Shown piece by piece: positions 27,517 to 36,194 of a stretch of 56,054 nucleotides of DNA. Made by a program: the position numbers and the translations under genes. The notes beneath the pieces were generated by a model. That model had not been told where the DNA came from. It searched no databases and saw only the letters and a program-made list of their open reading frames with translations. The stretch is from Streptomyces sp. 549 (GTDB lineage Bacteria; Actinomycetota; Actinomycetes; Streptomycetales; Streptomycetaceae), in assembly GCF_030124175.1 (NCBI RefSeq), contig NZ_JASKMT010000033.1, positions 1 through 56,054 of the forward strand, written 5' to 3'. How positions within the stretch are numbered: the stretch's first letter is position 1; each line of letters opens with the position of its first letter.

Positions 27517-29880
27517 CTACTCCGTCCGGAGGCCGTCCGGCCGCATCACGCGCCACAGCGCCGGCATGCTGGCCGCGGTCACCAGCAGGATCATGCCCAG
27601 ACCGGCCCCCACCAGCGGCAGGAACGCCAGCCAGTCGGTGACCGGGCGCTCGATGAGCCGCAGCAGCAGCACACCGAGCAGCAACCCGCCGCCGGTCGCC
27701 AGCAGCAGGCCCAGGCCGACGGGCACCGCGGTCTGCCACAGCACCGAGGCTCCCAGCGTGGCGCGCCGCGTCCCGAAGGCCACCAGCACCGACAACTGCC
27801 TCTTGCGTTCGCGGAGTTGCTCCATCGTGTTGACGATCATGCTGGCTGCGATGAGCAGCATGATCACGATGGCCCCGGCGAGCAGGCCGTTGCGGACGGC
27901 CGCGAACTCCGAGGAGGTGCGCTCGGAGGCGAGCGGGTACACGTGCGTACCCGGGTCACCCACCCCCGCGGTGTTGCGCAGGTGCTCCAACACGTCCGGC
28001 GCCCCCGGCACCGTGTTGATCATGGAAATCGCATACGCCGATCCCAGCTCGGCCACGTCGAGCGCGGCAGGGGTCGCGAAGACGCCGGAGCGCTTGTTGC
28101 CCGTCGGGTCGGCGATGGCGTCCACCCGGCGGGCGCCCTCGGGCACCGTCCACCACTTCGATGCGACGGCGGCAGCCTCGTCCCCTCCCTCGTCCGCGAG
28201 GTCCAGCCGGTCGCCGGGCCCGGGCAGCGAGGCGGGAGCGGCGTCGCCTTCGGCGTCGTACCGGTCGGTGGCCAGGAAGACGTCGCCGTCCCGGCAGGTG
28301 CCGATCCGCACCAGCTCCGTCAGGGTGTCGCAGCCCGCCACGACGATCGGCACGGACTCCCGGTAGCCCCCGTCGTCCGGCTTCGTGCCCTCCTGCACCC
28401 CGGCCGCGTCGACGAGTCCCAGGACCTTGCTGACCCCCTCGGTCTGCTCGTACCGGCGGATGACCTCCCGGGCCTGGGCGCCGGCGGCGACCCTCTCGCT
28501 GGCGACCACGTCGGCCCGGGTCGGGTCCTGGCCGGTCGACTGCGTCTCCCCGGCCTCCACGGCGGAGAAGAGCATCTGCAGCGCGACGGCACCGGCGACG
28601 GCGATGGTGACACCGCTGACCGCGCGGGCCGCCAGACCGCTGTTGAGCTGGAGCCGGCGGATGGCCAGCTGCCAGGACAGGCCGCCGCCGTTCAACCGGT
28701 CCACGGCACGCTCCACCACCCACGGCAGCAGCGCGGTGATACCGACCAGCGTGAGGATGACGCTGCCCGCGATGGTGTACTCGTTGACGGAGTCGCCGCT
28801 CCTCATCCGCGGACCGAACACCCCGAGCCCGCCTGCGCCGACGACCAGCGCGAGCAGGCGCCACCACAGGCGCCGACCCCGGTCGGTGCCCTCCCTGACC
28901 ACGCCCAGCGGGCTCATCGCCACGCCGCGCATCGCCAGCAGCGTCACCGCCACCGCGCAGGCCGGCACCGACACCAGGACGAGCGCCGCGATCCAGCCGA
29001 CCGGGGTCACGTCCGAGGGGAAGAGCGACAGGTCGTCGATGAAGGTGATCCGTCCGATGAACATCCGGCCCAGCAGGAAGAACCAGCCGCCCAGCAGCAG
29101 GCCGAGCAGCGCGCCGAACAGCGACTCGCCGGCGGCGATCCGGCGGGCCATCGCGTTGTCCGCGCCCACCAGGCGCAGCGCGGCGAGCCGGCGGTCGCGG
29201 CTCTCGCCGCCGAACCGCACCGCGGTGGCGATGAACACCGCGATGGGCATGAGCAGCACCACGACCATGACCACGACGAGCACCAGCAGCAGCGCGTTGA
29301 GTTCCTCGGCCTCGTACGGCACCCCGAACTCGGAGACGCGGACCGCCCCGTCCTCACCACCGCCACGGAGAGTGTCCGTGCCGAAGTAGAAGGCCAGCTC
29401 GGCCGGTCCCTTGAGTCCCTCGTCACCGATGACGCCGATGACCTCCGCCCCTCGGAAACGTTCCTCCAGCAGGGCGCCGCGCGGACTGTCCAGCAGGCGC
29501 TTCAGAGCCGGTGAGACGACCATCTCGCCGACCGCCGGCAGGCGGTCCACGCCCGGCGGCCGGGCCGCGTCCTCGATCGCGCCGTCCGCCCGCACCAGGC
29601 GGCCTCTCAGGTTGTCACCGCGGAACCGGGTGTCCGCGTAGTCGACGAGCACGGTGGTCTCGCCCTTGGGCACGCCCTCGCCGAACATCTCGGTCTTGCG
29701 GGCGTCGTCGCGGGCGGTGCTGGCGCTGATGGCCGACGGCACGGAGGCGGCCAGCAGCAGCACCGCCACGCCGAGGCCGACACCCACCGCGGTCATCACC
29801 GTCCGGGTCCAGCCCGACCGGCCGCCGGACGCGGCGAAGCGCGCCCCCATGGCCAGTTCCCTGGCCCACTGCTTGATCAT
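27517..29880 (-). CDS. FtsX-like ABC transporter permease
   Basis: 787 residues from the ATG overlapping the ATPase stop (ATGA); longer in-frame upstream sequence lies inside the ATPase gene and is not used. Architecture: N-terminal helix (about 26-48), a large extracellular region, two FtsX permease modules with helices near 200-370 and 680-780, and a second extracellular region between. This is the long MacB/FtsX-type design seen in actinobacterial exporters of peptides, lipids or antibiotics. Forms the exporter with the ATPase; PadR-controlled. Substrate unknown. Confidence 0.9.
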   Translation of the reverse strand: MIKQWARELAMGARFAASGGRSGWTRTVMTAVGVGLGVAVLLLAASVPSAISASTARDDARKTEMFGEGVPKGETTVLVDYADTRFRGDNLRGRLVRADGAIEDAARPPGVDRLPAVGEMVVSPALKRLLDSPRGALLEERFRGAEVIGVIGDEGLKGPAELAFYFGTDTLRGGGEDGAVRVSEFGVPYEAEELNALLLVLVVVMVVVLLMPIAVFIATAVRFGGESRDRRLAALRLVGADNAMARRIAAGESLFGALLGLLLGGWFFLLGRMFIGRITFIDDLSLFPSDVTPVGWIAALVLVSVPACAVAVTLLAMRGVAMSPLGVVREGTDRGRRLWWRLLALVVGAGGLGVFGPRMRSGDSVNEYTIAGSVILTLVGITALLPWVVERAVDRLNGGGLSWQLAIRRLQLNSGLAARAVSGVTIAVAGAVALQMLFSAVEAGETQSTGQDPTRADVVASERVAAGAQAREVIRRYEQTEGVSKVLGLVDAAGVQEGTKPDDGGYRESVPIVVAGCDTLTELVRIGTCRDGDVFLATDRYDAEGDAAPASLPGPGDRLDLADEGGDEAAAVASKWWTVPEGARRVDAIADPTGNKRSGVFATPAALDVAELGSAYAISMINTVPGAPDVLEHLRNTAGVGDPGTHVYPLASERTSSEFAAVRNGLLAGAIVIMLLIAASMIVNTMEQLRERKRQLSVLVAFGTRRATLGASVLWQTAVPVGLGLLLATGGGLLLGVLLLRLIERPVTDWLAFLPLVGAGLGMILLVTAASMPALWRVMRPDGLRTE

Positions 29881-30581
29881 GCCGCCCCCGCCACGCCCGC
29901 CGTGTCGCGCGCCTTGCCGTCCCGCACGACGATCTCGCGGTCGGAGTAGGCCGCGACCCGGGACTCGTGGGTGACCAGCACGACGGCGGCCCGGGTGTCC
30001 CGCGCGGCGGCGGTGAGCAGTTCCATCACCCGCTCGCCGTTCAGCGAGTCCAGCGCGCCGGTCGGCTCGTCGGCGAACACCACCCGGGGGGTGGCGACCA
30101 GCGCCCTGGCGATGGCGACCCGCTGCCCCTGGCCGCCGGACACCTGGCCGGGCCGCTTGCCCGCGACGTCGGCCACCTCCAGTCGCTCCAGCCACTCGGC
30201 GGCCTGCCGCTCGGACACCTTGCGGTCAGCGCCGGCCAGCCGCAGCGGCAGGGCGACGTTCTCCACGCAGGTCAACTCGGGCACCAGTTGGCCGAACTGG
30301 AAGACGAAGCCGAAGTCGCCGCGCCGCAGCGCGCTGCGCTCGGAGTCGGACATGGCGGACAGTTCGTGGCCCCGGTAGTGCACGGTGCCCTCGTCCGGTG
30401 TGACGATGCCGGCCAGGCAGTGCAGCAGGGTGGACTTGCCGGAGCCGGACGGCCCCATGACGGCGACGATCTCACCGGGGTGGATGGTGAAGTCGGCCCC
30501 GTCGAGCGCCTTGGTGGCCCCGTAGGTCTTGTGCACGGCGGAGGCCGTGAGCAGCGCTCCGGGCGGGCTGGCGGTGGTCAT
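29877..30581 (-). CDS. ABC transporter ATPase (LolD/MacB type)
   Basis: 234 residues from the ATG overlapping the padR stop. Walker A GPSGSGKST, Q-loop FVFQFGQLVPELTCVENVALPL, signature VSGGQGQRVAIARAL, Walker B RVVFADEPTGALDS and H-switch VTHESRV are all intact. Energises the FtsX-like permease encoded next. The trio padR-ATPase-permease is joined by two 4-bp overlaps. Confidence 0.95.
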   Translation of the reverse strand: MTTASPPGALLTASAVHKTYGATKALDGADFTIHPGEIVAVMGPSGSGKSTLLHCLAGIVTPDEGTVHYRGHELSAMSDSERSALRRGDFGFVFQFGQLVPELTCVENVALPLRLAGADRKVSERQAAEWLERLEVADVAGKRPGQVSGGQGQRVAIARALVATPRVVFADEPTGALDSLNGERVMELLTAAARDTRAAVVLVTHESRVAAYSDREIVVRDGKARDTAGVAGAA

Positions 30582-31102
30582 GCGCGCACCTCCTGGGCGA
30601 GCTTCTCCAAGCGGGCGGTGGTCAGTTCCAGCCACCGCAGGTCCGCCTCGAGGTGGAACAGCGCGTGGTCGCAGATGAGTTGGTCGGCGAGGTCGCCGCC
30701 GCGCTTGCGCTGCGTCAGCTCACGCATCAGCCGCAGGTGCTCGGCGCGCTGCGTGTCGAGCAGCTCGGCCGCGTCCCGGCCGGTGAGCAGCGCGAGCACG
30801 ACCTTCGTGTAGAGCACGCTCTGCAGGTAGGGCTCGGGCTTCTCGGGCCGTGCCAGCCACTGCTGCACGTCGGTGATGCCGGCGTCGGTGATGGCGTAGC
30901 GCTTGCGTTCGGGGCCGTCGCCGGCCTCGATGCCGTCGACCTCGACGAGGCCGTTCTTCAGCAGGCGGGACATCGTCGAGTAGACCTGGCCGTAGTGCAG
31001 CGGCCGGTCCTGGCCGAAGCGCTCGTCGAAGGTCCGCTTGAGGTCGTATCCGTGGCGGGGGCCGGACTGCAGGAGCCCGAGCAGAGTGTGGCTGATGGAC
31101 AT
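30578..31102 (-). CDS. PadR-family transcriptional regulator
   Basis: 174 residues from ATG (MSISHTLLGLLQSGPRHGYDLKR); an in-frame upstream extension crosses the operator and is not used. Winged helix about 1-85 (HYGQVYSTMSRLLKNGLVEVDG, ERKRYAITDAG). C-terminal dimerisation helices of the Vir_act_alpha_C type are at 95-170. Probably represses its own operon, which encodes the ABC exporter, with the exporter substrate as likely inducer. A near-perfect palindrome sits 10 bp upstream of the start. Confidence 0.92.
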   Translation of the reverse strand: MSISHTLLGLLQSGPRHGYDLKRTFDERFGQDRPLHYGQVYSTMSRLLKNGLVEVDGIEAGDGPERKRYAITDAGITDVQQWLARPEKPEPYLQSVLYTKVVLALLTGRDAAELLDTQRAEHLRLMRELTQRKRGGDLADQLICDHALFHLEADLRWLELTTARLEKLAQEVRA

Positions 31103-31111
31103 GCCCGGCAC

Positions 31112-31130
31112 TGTACACCACGCGTATACA
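31112..31130 (-). promoter_or_regulatory. PadR-type operator
   Basis: TGTACAC-N5-GTATACA, 7-bp arms with one mismatch, directly upstream of the padR start. The TGTA/TACA arms resemble known PadR and LmrR-like sites. Its position would block initiation. Confidence 0.6.
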
Positions 31131-31387
31131 CGGCATGAATAGCTCTCCCGACCGCCTCCACTCGGCGCGGCGACCGCGGCGCGGGGCCGCCGCAACGGTT
31201 AAATCACAGGCCCAAGGGCTCCCGCACCCGTACGATCGGTGGTCGGAACAACCCCGGCGTGAGCGGATGCGTCCCCACTGGTGCCACGCCGGCCGAGGTC
31301 CGCCAAGGACCGGCCGACACGGCACAGGCGGCACCGAGCCTCCTCGGTGGCGAGGGGGTGAGCGACTGACAGCCCGGGAGACGTCGA

Positions 31388-33178
31388 ATGCTCGGTACCA
31401 CGGGGGAAGAGGTCCCGGTCGACACGGCCAGGACCAGACCGGGCAACCCCCTGGAACGCCACCGCGACCGGCTGGTCCGGTTCGCCCGCGCACCCTACTG
31501 GGAGCGCCCCGACGAGACCTGGCTCGTCCGGCGCTGGCCCGACCTGACGGCCACGGTCGTCGCCACCGTCTTCTTCTGGCTCTCGCTGACGCCGTCCCTG
31601 GTCCCCCGCCCCTGGTTCCTGCAGGGGACCATCGGCGGCATCACCGCCGCCATCGGTTACGCGCTCGGCTGCCTGCTGAGCTGGGTGGTGCCCGTCCTGA
31701 TCCGCCGGAGGCCCACCGAGGAGACCCGGTTGCGTGTCCGGGCCCGCGCCTGGCAGGTCTACTTCGTACTCGGCATCGGCCTGACCGTGCTGCTGCTGTC
31801 GGAGAGCGCCCGGATGCAGCGCGAACTGCGCCAGCTCCAGGGGCTGCCGCCCACCCTGACCTGGCACTCCACCATGATCGCGCTGATGGCCGTCGCGATC
31901 TGCTGGGCACTGCTGCTCGCGGCACGCGGTGTGCGCGTCGGCACCCGGGAGCTGATCCGCGTACTGCTGCGCTTCGTGCCGAAGCCGGTCGCGGTGGTGG
32001 CCGGTCTGATGATCAGCGCCGTGGTGGTGCTGTTCGGCGCGAAGGACGTGGTCTTCGACCGGGGCGTGGTGGACATCGCGTCCCGCATCGCGGAGAACAC
32101 CGACCAGAGCACCAAGGACGGCGTCATCCAGTCCGGTTCACGGTACGTCTCGGGAAGCCCGGAGTCCCTGATCGCCTGGGACGACCTGGGGTACCAGGGC
32201 CGCAACTTCACCGGCAGCGTGCTGAGCCGCGAGCAGATCAGCACGTTCACCGGACGGGAGGCGACGGACCCGATCCGGGTCTACGTCGGACGCGCCGGCA
32301 GCCCCGGCTTCCAGGCCCAGGCGGACCTGGCGATGGCCGAACTCGACCGCACCGGGGCCTTCCGCCGCGAGGTCCTCGCCATCGCGGGGACGACCGGCAG
32401 CGGCTGGATCGACGCCCGCACCGCGGAACCGCTGGAGTACCTGCACAACGGCGACACCGCGATCGTCGCCGTCCAGTACTCCTACCTGCCCAGCTGGGTG
32501 TCCTTCGTGGCGGACCGCGAGGAGGCCGGACGGGCCACCCGTGAACTGGTCCGCGCGGTGCGCGCCCGGGTGGACGCGATGCCGGAGAGCACCCGCCCCC
32601 GGCTGGTGGTCTTCGGTGAGAGTCTGGGCGCGACGGCCATCGAGGACTCCTTCGACGGCATCGAGGACCTGCTGGCCGGGACCGACGGCGCGCTGCTCGT
32701 CGGCCCCCCGCACTACAGCCCGATCTGGTCCGACGTGACCGCCCGCCGCGAACCCGGAAGCCCGGTGTGGCGGCCGGTGTTCGACGGGGGCCGCCACGTC
32801 AGGTTCGCGCAGTACCCGCAGCGCGACCTGCTGATGCCGCAGCCCGGCGGCTGGGAGCACCCGCGGGTGGTGTACCTGCAGAACGCCTCCGACCCGGTGG
32901 TGTGGTGGTCACCCGACCTGGCGGTGCGCCGCCCGGCGTGGCTGCAGCCGCCGCTGGGCCCGGACGTGACGCGCGAGGTCAACTGGTTCCCCTTCGTCAC
33001 GTTCTGGCAGACCACCATGGACATGGCCACCTCCTACGGCGTGGAGGCCCCGCACGGCCACCGCTACGGCACCAACGCCGTGGAGGGCTGGGCGGCGGTC
33101 GTCCCGCCGGAGAGGTGGACCGACGCCGACACCATGCGTCTGAAAGCCTTCGCCGAGGCCCACGAAGCCCCCTACTGA
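31388..33178 (+). CDS. Membrane alpha/beta-hydrolase (Abhydrolase_9 type)
   Basis: 596 residues, ATG. About four N-terminal membrane helices (55-215) as in the Abhydrolase_9_N domain, then an extracytoplasmic alpha/beta-hydrolase domain. Nucleophile elbow GESLG is near residue 415 in RLVVFGESLGATAIEDSF. VYLQNASDPVVWWSPDL supplies a likely acid residue and a late His lies in EAPHGHRYG. Substrate unknown; probably an envelope lipid or ester. The stop codon overlaps the convergent AI-2E gene by 7 bp, so no terminator fits between them. Confidence 0.85.
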   Translation: MLGTTGEEVPVDTARTRPGNPLERHRDRLVRFARAPYWERPDETWLVRRWPDLTATVVATVFFWLSLTPSLVPRPWFLQGTIGGITAAIGYALGCLLSWVVPVLIRRRPTEETRLRVRARAWQVYFVLGIGLTVLLLSESARMQRELRQLQGLPPTLTWHSTMIALMAVAICWALLLAARGVRVGTRELIRVLLRFVPKPVAVVAGLMISAVVVLFGAKDVVFDRGVVDIASRIAENTDQSTKDGVIQSGSRYVSGSPESLIAWDDLGYQGRNFTGSVLSREQISTFTGREATDPIRVYVGRAGSPGFQAQADLAMAELDRTGAFRREVLAIAGTTGSGWIDARTAEPLEYLHNGDTAIVAVQYSYLPSWVSFVADREEAGRATRELVRAVRARVDAMPESTRPRLVVFGESLGATAIEDSFDGIEDLLAGTDGALLVGPPHYSPIWSDVTARREPGSPVWRPVFDGGRHVRFAQYPQRDLLMPQPGGWEHPRVVYLQNASDPVVWWSPDLAVRRPAWLQPPLGPDVTREVNWFPFVTFWQTTMDMATSYGVEAPHGHRYGTNAVEGWAAVVPPERWTDADTMRLKAFAEAHEAPY

Positions 33179-34647
33179 GACCCGCTCGGCCGGTCGCCGT
33201 CCCGGGGCTGGTCGCCGCCGGAGCCGCGGGAGCCGCCGGGCTCCTCGCCGGACTCGGACGGCCGGTCAGGGGACGGCGTGCCGTCATCCTCGCGCTCCAG
33301 CACGGTCACCGCGGTGGCACCGGCCTTGGGCCCTTCCCCCGGAATCCGGGGCGGCACCGCCGGTGAGGCGTCGGCAAGCGTCGCGCCGTGGTGCCCGTGA
33401 TGACCGTGATGCTGGTCCCGCTGGTCGGAGTAGGCCCGCAGGTAGGTGATGACGGTGTTCGACACGGCGACCAGCGGCACGGCGACCACCGCGCCGGGAA
33501 TGCCGGCCAGCAGCGAGCCGCCCGTCACCGCCAGCACCACACCCAGCGGGTGGACCCGCACGAGCCGGCCCAGGATGAACGGCTGGAGGATGTTGCCCTC
33601 GATCTGCTGCACGATCAGCACCACGCCGAGCGCCAGCAGAGCCGTCACCAGTCCGTTGGTGACGAAGGCCACCACCACCGCCAGCGCGCCGGAGACCAGG
33701 GCGCCGACGATCGGGACGAACGCGAAGAGGAAGACGATGACAGCCAGCGGCACGGCCAGTGGCACACCGAGGAGGTAGATGCCCAGTCCGATGCCGACGG
33801 CGTCGATGAAGGCCACTATCACCGTGCCGCGTACATAGCCGGTGAGCGTCACCCAGGCCCGCGGACCCGCCCCGGCGACGCCCTCCCGGGCCGGCCGCGG
33901 CACGAAGTTGAGTGTCCACTCCCAGATGCGCCGGCCGTCGTACAGCAGGAAGAGGCAGACGAAGGCGGCGAGCGCCGCGCCGGTGAGGAACTGCACCACC
34001 AGCGTGGCGCCCTCCAGACCGGCGTTGGTGAGCTCCTGGCTGTGCTCGCCGATCCAGGAGTTGAGGTTGTCGGCCAGGTCGTTGAGCTGCTCGTCGGTGA
34101 CCTGGAACGGGCTGTTCAGTATCCAGGTGCGCAGTTCGTCGACACCGCTCTGGACCTGCTTGACCAGGTCCTCCTGGTTCTCGATGACCTGCCAGACGAC
34201 GAACCAGCCGATCAGGCCCATGACGGCGAACCCGCCGACGAAGCTGATCGCGGTCGACAGGCCGCGTCCCAGGCCGAGCCGCTTCAGCCGGGAGACGCTG
34301 GGCTGGAGCAGCGCGGTGATCAGCAGGCCCGCGGAGAACGCCACGATGAGCAGGCTGATGGCGCCGATCACCTGGACCAGGACCCAGATGACGCCTGCCA
34401 GCACCAGCAGCCGCCAGCCGGCCTCGGCGGCGACCCGCATGCCCCAGGGGATCACGGCGTCCGGTGAGGGCTTCTGCGGCGGCTCCTGCGGCTTGGACGA
34501 GGGGGAGAGCTCCTCCGCCTGCTCGTCCTCGCGCTGCCGCGCGACGCGCTCGCGCTCGGCCCGCTCGCGCTCCGCGCGCTCGCGGAACTCGGACACCCGG
34601 GCGGCCATGCGGGACGCACCCACCTTGAGCCGGTCAATTCGTGACAT
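33172..34647 (-). CDS. AI-2E family (PerM/YdiK-like) transporter
   Basis: 491 residues, ATG. Charged N-terminal coiled segment (10-45, Arg/Glu repeats), then about eight membrane helices (70-400) in the AI-2E pattern, with FAFVPIVGALVSGALAVVVAFVTNG and QQIEGNILQPFILGRLVRVHPLGVVLAVTGG near the end. The cytoplasmic C-tail has a histidine-rich patch (HHGHHGHHG, about residue 418). Family members include AI-2 exporters and Na+/H+ antiporters; transported species unknown. The TAG stop lies inside the last codons of the convergent hydrolase. Confidence 0.88.
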   Translation of the reverse strand: MSRIDRLKVGASRMAARVSEFRERAERERAERERVARQREDEQAEELSPSSKPQEPPQKPSPDAVIPWGMRVAAEAGWRLLVLAGVIWVLVQVIGAISLLIVAFSAGLLITALLQPSVSRLKRLGLGRGLSTAISFVGGFAVMGLIGWFVVWQVIENQEDLVKQVQSGVDELRTWILNSPFQVTDEQLNDLADNLNSWIGEHSQELTNAGLEGATLVVQFLTGAALAAFVCLFLLYDGRRIWEWTLNFVPRPAREGVAGAGPRAWVTLTGYVRGTVIVAFIDAVGIGLGIYLLGVPLAVPLAVIVFLFAFVPIVGALVSGALAVVVAFVTNGLVTALLALGVVLIVQQIEGNILQPFILGRLVRVHPLGVVLAVTGGSLLAGIPGAVVAVPLVAVSNTVITYLRAYSDQRDQHHGHHGHHGATLADASPAVPPRIPGEGPKAGATAVTVLEREDDGTPSPDRPSESGEEPGGSRGSGGDQPRDGDRPSGSQ

Positions 34648-34794
34648 GCCGTTCCTTCACACCCGCGGTTGCCGTGTTTCTCAGGGTTCTCAGGGTTCTC
34701 AGTTTCCTCAGGGCGCTGAGGGTCCTGAGGGATTCCTGTCCCACCGAAGGACGACGGTACCCGGGCTCAGGGTTGACAACCGCCAGACGCGCGT

Positions 34795-34824
34795 CGCCCC
34801 CGCTCCTGGAGGGGAGCGGGGGCG
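34795..34824 (-). terminator. Terminator after the transglycosylase-like gene
   Basis: Perfect 12-bp arms 34795-34806 / 34813-34824, 6-nt loop, 25 bp beyond the stop codon. Confidence 0.8.
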
Positions 34825-34849
34825 ATCGGCAACCGGGGCTGGTGAGCCG

Positions 34850-35587
34850 TCAGTACCAGTGGTTGGCCTGCCAGAACTCCCACGCGCCACAGGGGCTGCC
34901 GTAGCGTTCGTTCATGTAGTTGACGCCCCACTTGATCTGGGTCGCCGGGTTCGTCCGCCAGTCGGCGCCCGCCGAGGCCATCTTCGACGCGGGCAGTGCC
35001 TGCACCAGGCCGTAGGCACCCGAGGAGGGGTTCTCCGCCTTGTAGTTCCAGGTGCTCTCGCGCTGCACGATGTTCGAGAAGCACTGGAACTGGCCGCCGC
35101 CCACGATCTGCTGGGCCATCGCCTTGACCTCGGCGACGGTGTACGACGACTGCGGCGCGAAGCTTGTGGAGGACGGCGCGGAGGCGGTGGCGGTGCGCTC
35201 GGCACTGCGGCTCGCCGCGGCCTTCTCCTCGCGCTCCTTGGCGGCCTTCTCGGCACGCTCCTTGGCGGCCTTCTCCTCGGCAGCCTGCTTCTTCGCCGCC
35301 GCGTCCTTGGCGGCCTGCTTGCGGGCGCCTTCCTCCGCGGTCTTCTTGGCAGCCGCGTGGGCAGCGTCGGACTGGACGTCCGCCTGCTGCGTCAACGACG
35401 CGGTCTGGATCTGGATGTTGCCATCCATGGGTATGTCTGCGAGGAGCGTCGCGTCAGCGCTCGCAAGCTCGACCGGTTCGGTCGTGCCTGCCTGGCTGCC
35501 CGTGGCCACACCGACGACGGCGCCGACGGTGGTGACCGCGGTGGCGGACGCCACGGCGAATCCCCGGACCGAGATCCGAGTAGTCAC
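34850..35587 (-). CDS. Secreted lytic transglycosylase-like (SLT) protein
   Basis: 245 residues from a GTG with GGAAGGAA upstream; a longer frame to 35971 runs through the leader and is rejected. Signal peptide 1-34 (hydrophobic core VASATAVTTVGAVVGVATG). Residues 78-125 are a Lys/Ala/Glu-rich helical spacer. The C-terminal SLT/lysozyme-like domain (150-245) has the putative catalytic E177 (QRESTW) and GAYGLVQALPASKM, ending with CGAWEFWQANHWY. Likely cleaves or remodels peptidoglycan outside the membrane. A 300-nt structured leader precedes it. Confidence 0.9.
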   Translation of the reverse strand: MTTRISVRGFAVASATAVTTVGAVVGVATGSQAGTTEPVELASADATLLADIPMDGNIQIQTASLTQQADVQSDAAHAAAKKTAEEGARKQAAKDAAAKKQAAEEKAAKERAEKAAKEREEKAAASRSAERTATASAPSSTSFAPQSSYTVAEVKAMAQQIVGGGQFQCFSNIVQRESTWNYKAENPSSGAYGLVQALPASKMASAGADWRTNPATQIKWGVNYMNERYGSPCGAWEFWQANHWY

Positions 35588-36067
35588 ACAGTTTCCTTCC
35601 ACAATGCCCGCTAGGTGACCCCGCGGACGCAATCGTGCCCCTGGCGCTGGCCTCCTCTGAGCATGGTCACAGGAGACGCGGACCCGGAAGGGCTCCCGGT
35701 GACGGGAGTCCAGCGTGCTACTCGGGCGGCATACGGCGGTGACGACTGTTGAGTTGTGCGGTGGAGAACCGCGGGTGGAGCGGGTGCCGTATGCGGGGCC
35801 TGACAGGACCCACACCCTGCCGGAGTCGCCCGGGCCGTGGCAATTCTCCACGACGTGGGAAAGGTCACACGCCGTTTGGGTGCTGTGCTTTGAGGAAACG
35901 CGGGCGTAGCCCGCCGCAGTCCCGCTAGAGTGCTTCGCTCTCCGGTGCCGCCCGCGACGGACCGTCACCACACCCCCCGTACACGGTCACCCGGTTGACC
36001 ATATCCGGCACTCCACCCAAAACCCTCCCGGGCGGCGGAACATGGGCAAGCCGGGTGGCACGACGCC
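35588..36067 (-). other. Long structured 5' leader and promoter region of the SLT gene
   Basis: No credible gene. On the minus strand the leader contains a 9-bp perfect stem GCATACGGC / GCCGTATGC (35729-35737 / 35786-35794) enclosing a smaller 5-bp hairpin (GCGGT/ACCGC). Nearer the gene is a CTCCCG-GTGA-CGGGAG hairpin (35693-35708). I looked for the c-di-AMP riboswitch motifs known ahead of streptomycete wall-hydrolase genes and did not find them. Confidence 0.5.
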
Positions 36068-36104
36068 GGAGGGAGCCGCCCGCGGGCTGCGGGCGGCTCC
36101 CTCC
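36068..36104 (-). terminator. Terminator downstream of phoH
   Basis: Perfect 16-bp arms 36068-36083 / 36089-36104 with a 5-nt loop, about 90 bp past the phoH stop. Also isolates the SLT promoter. Confidence 0.8.
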
Positions 36105-36150
36105 GCACGTCCCCGCCTCCCGGTTGCCGCCGGATGGTCGGGGCGTTGCT

Positions 36151-36194
36151 CAGTCGCCGGTCAGTCGCCGGTCAGTCGCCGGTCAGTCGCCGGT
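36151..36194. repeat. Four 11-bp tandem repeats running into the phoH stop codon
   Basis: Four perfect copies of CAGTCGCCGGT. The last base of the array is the first base of the TCA that encodes the phoH TGA stop on the minus strand; each copy junction also gives TCA. Confidence 0.9.

Noticed and set aside
35715..35909. 64-codon plus-strand frame in the SLT leader
   Set aside because: No ribosome site and opposite the structured leader; no family resemblance.
35588..35940. c-di-AMP (ydaO-type) riboswitch ahead of the SLT gene
   Set aside because: Expected from gene type, but the conserved CCGAAUCC, GGAGCC-GGGGACCC and GUGAA motifs were not found on the minus strand.
35588..35971. Long N-terminal extension of the SLT gene
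   Set aside because: The signal peptide begins at the GTG at 35587 with GGAAGGAA upstream; the extension has no secretion signal and runs through hairpins.
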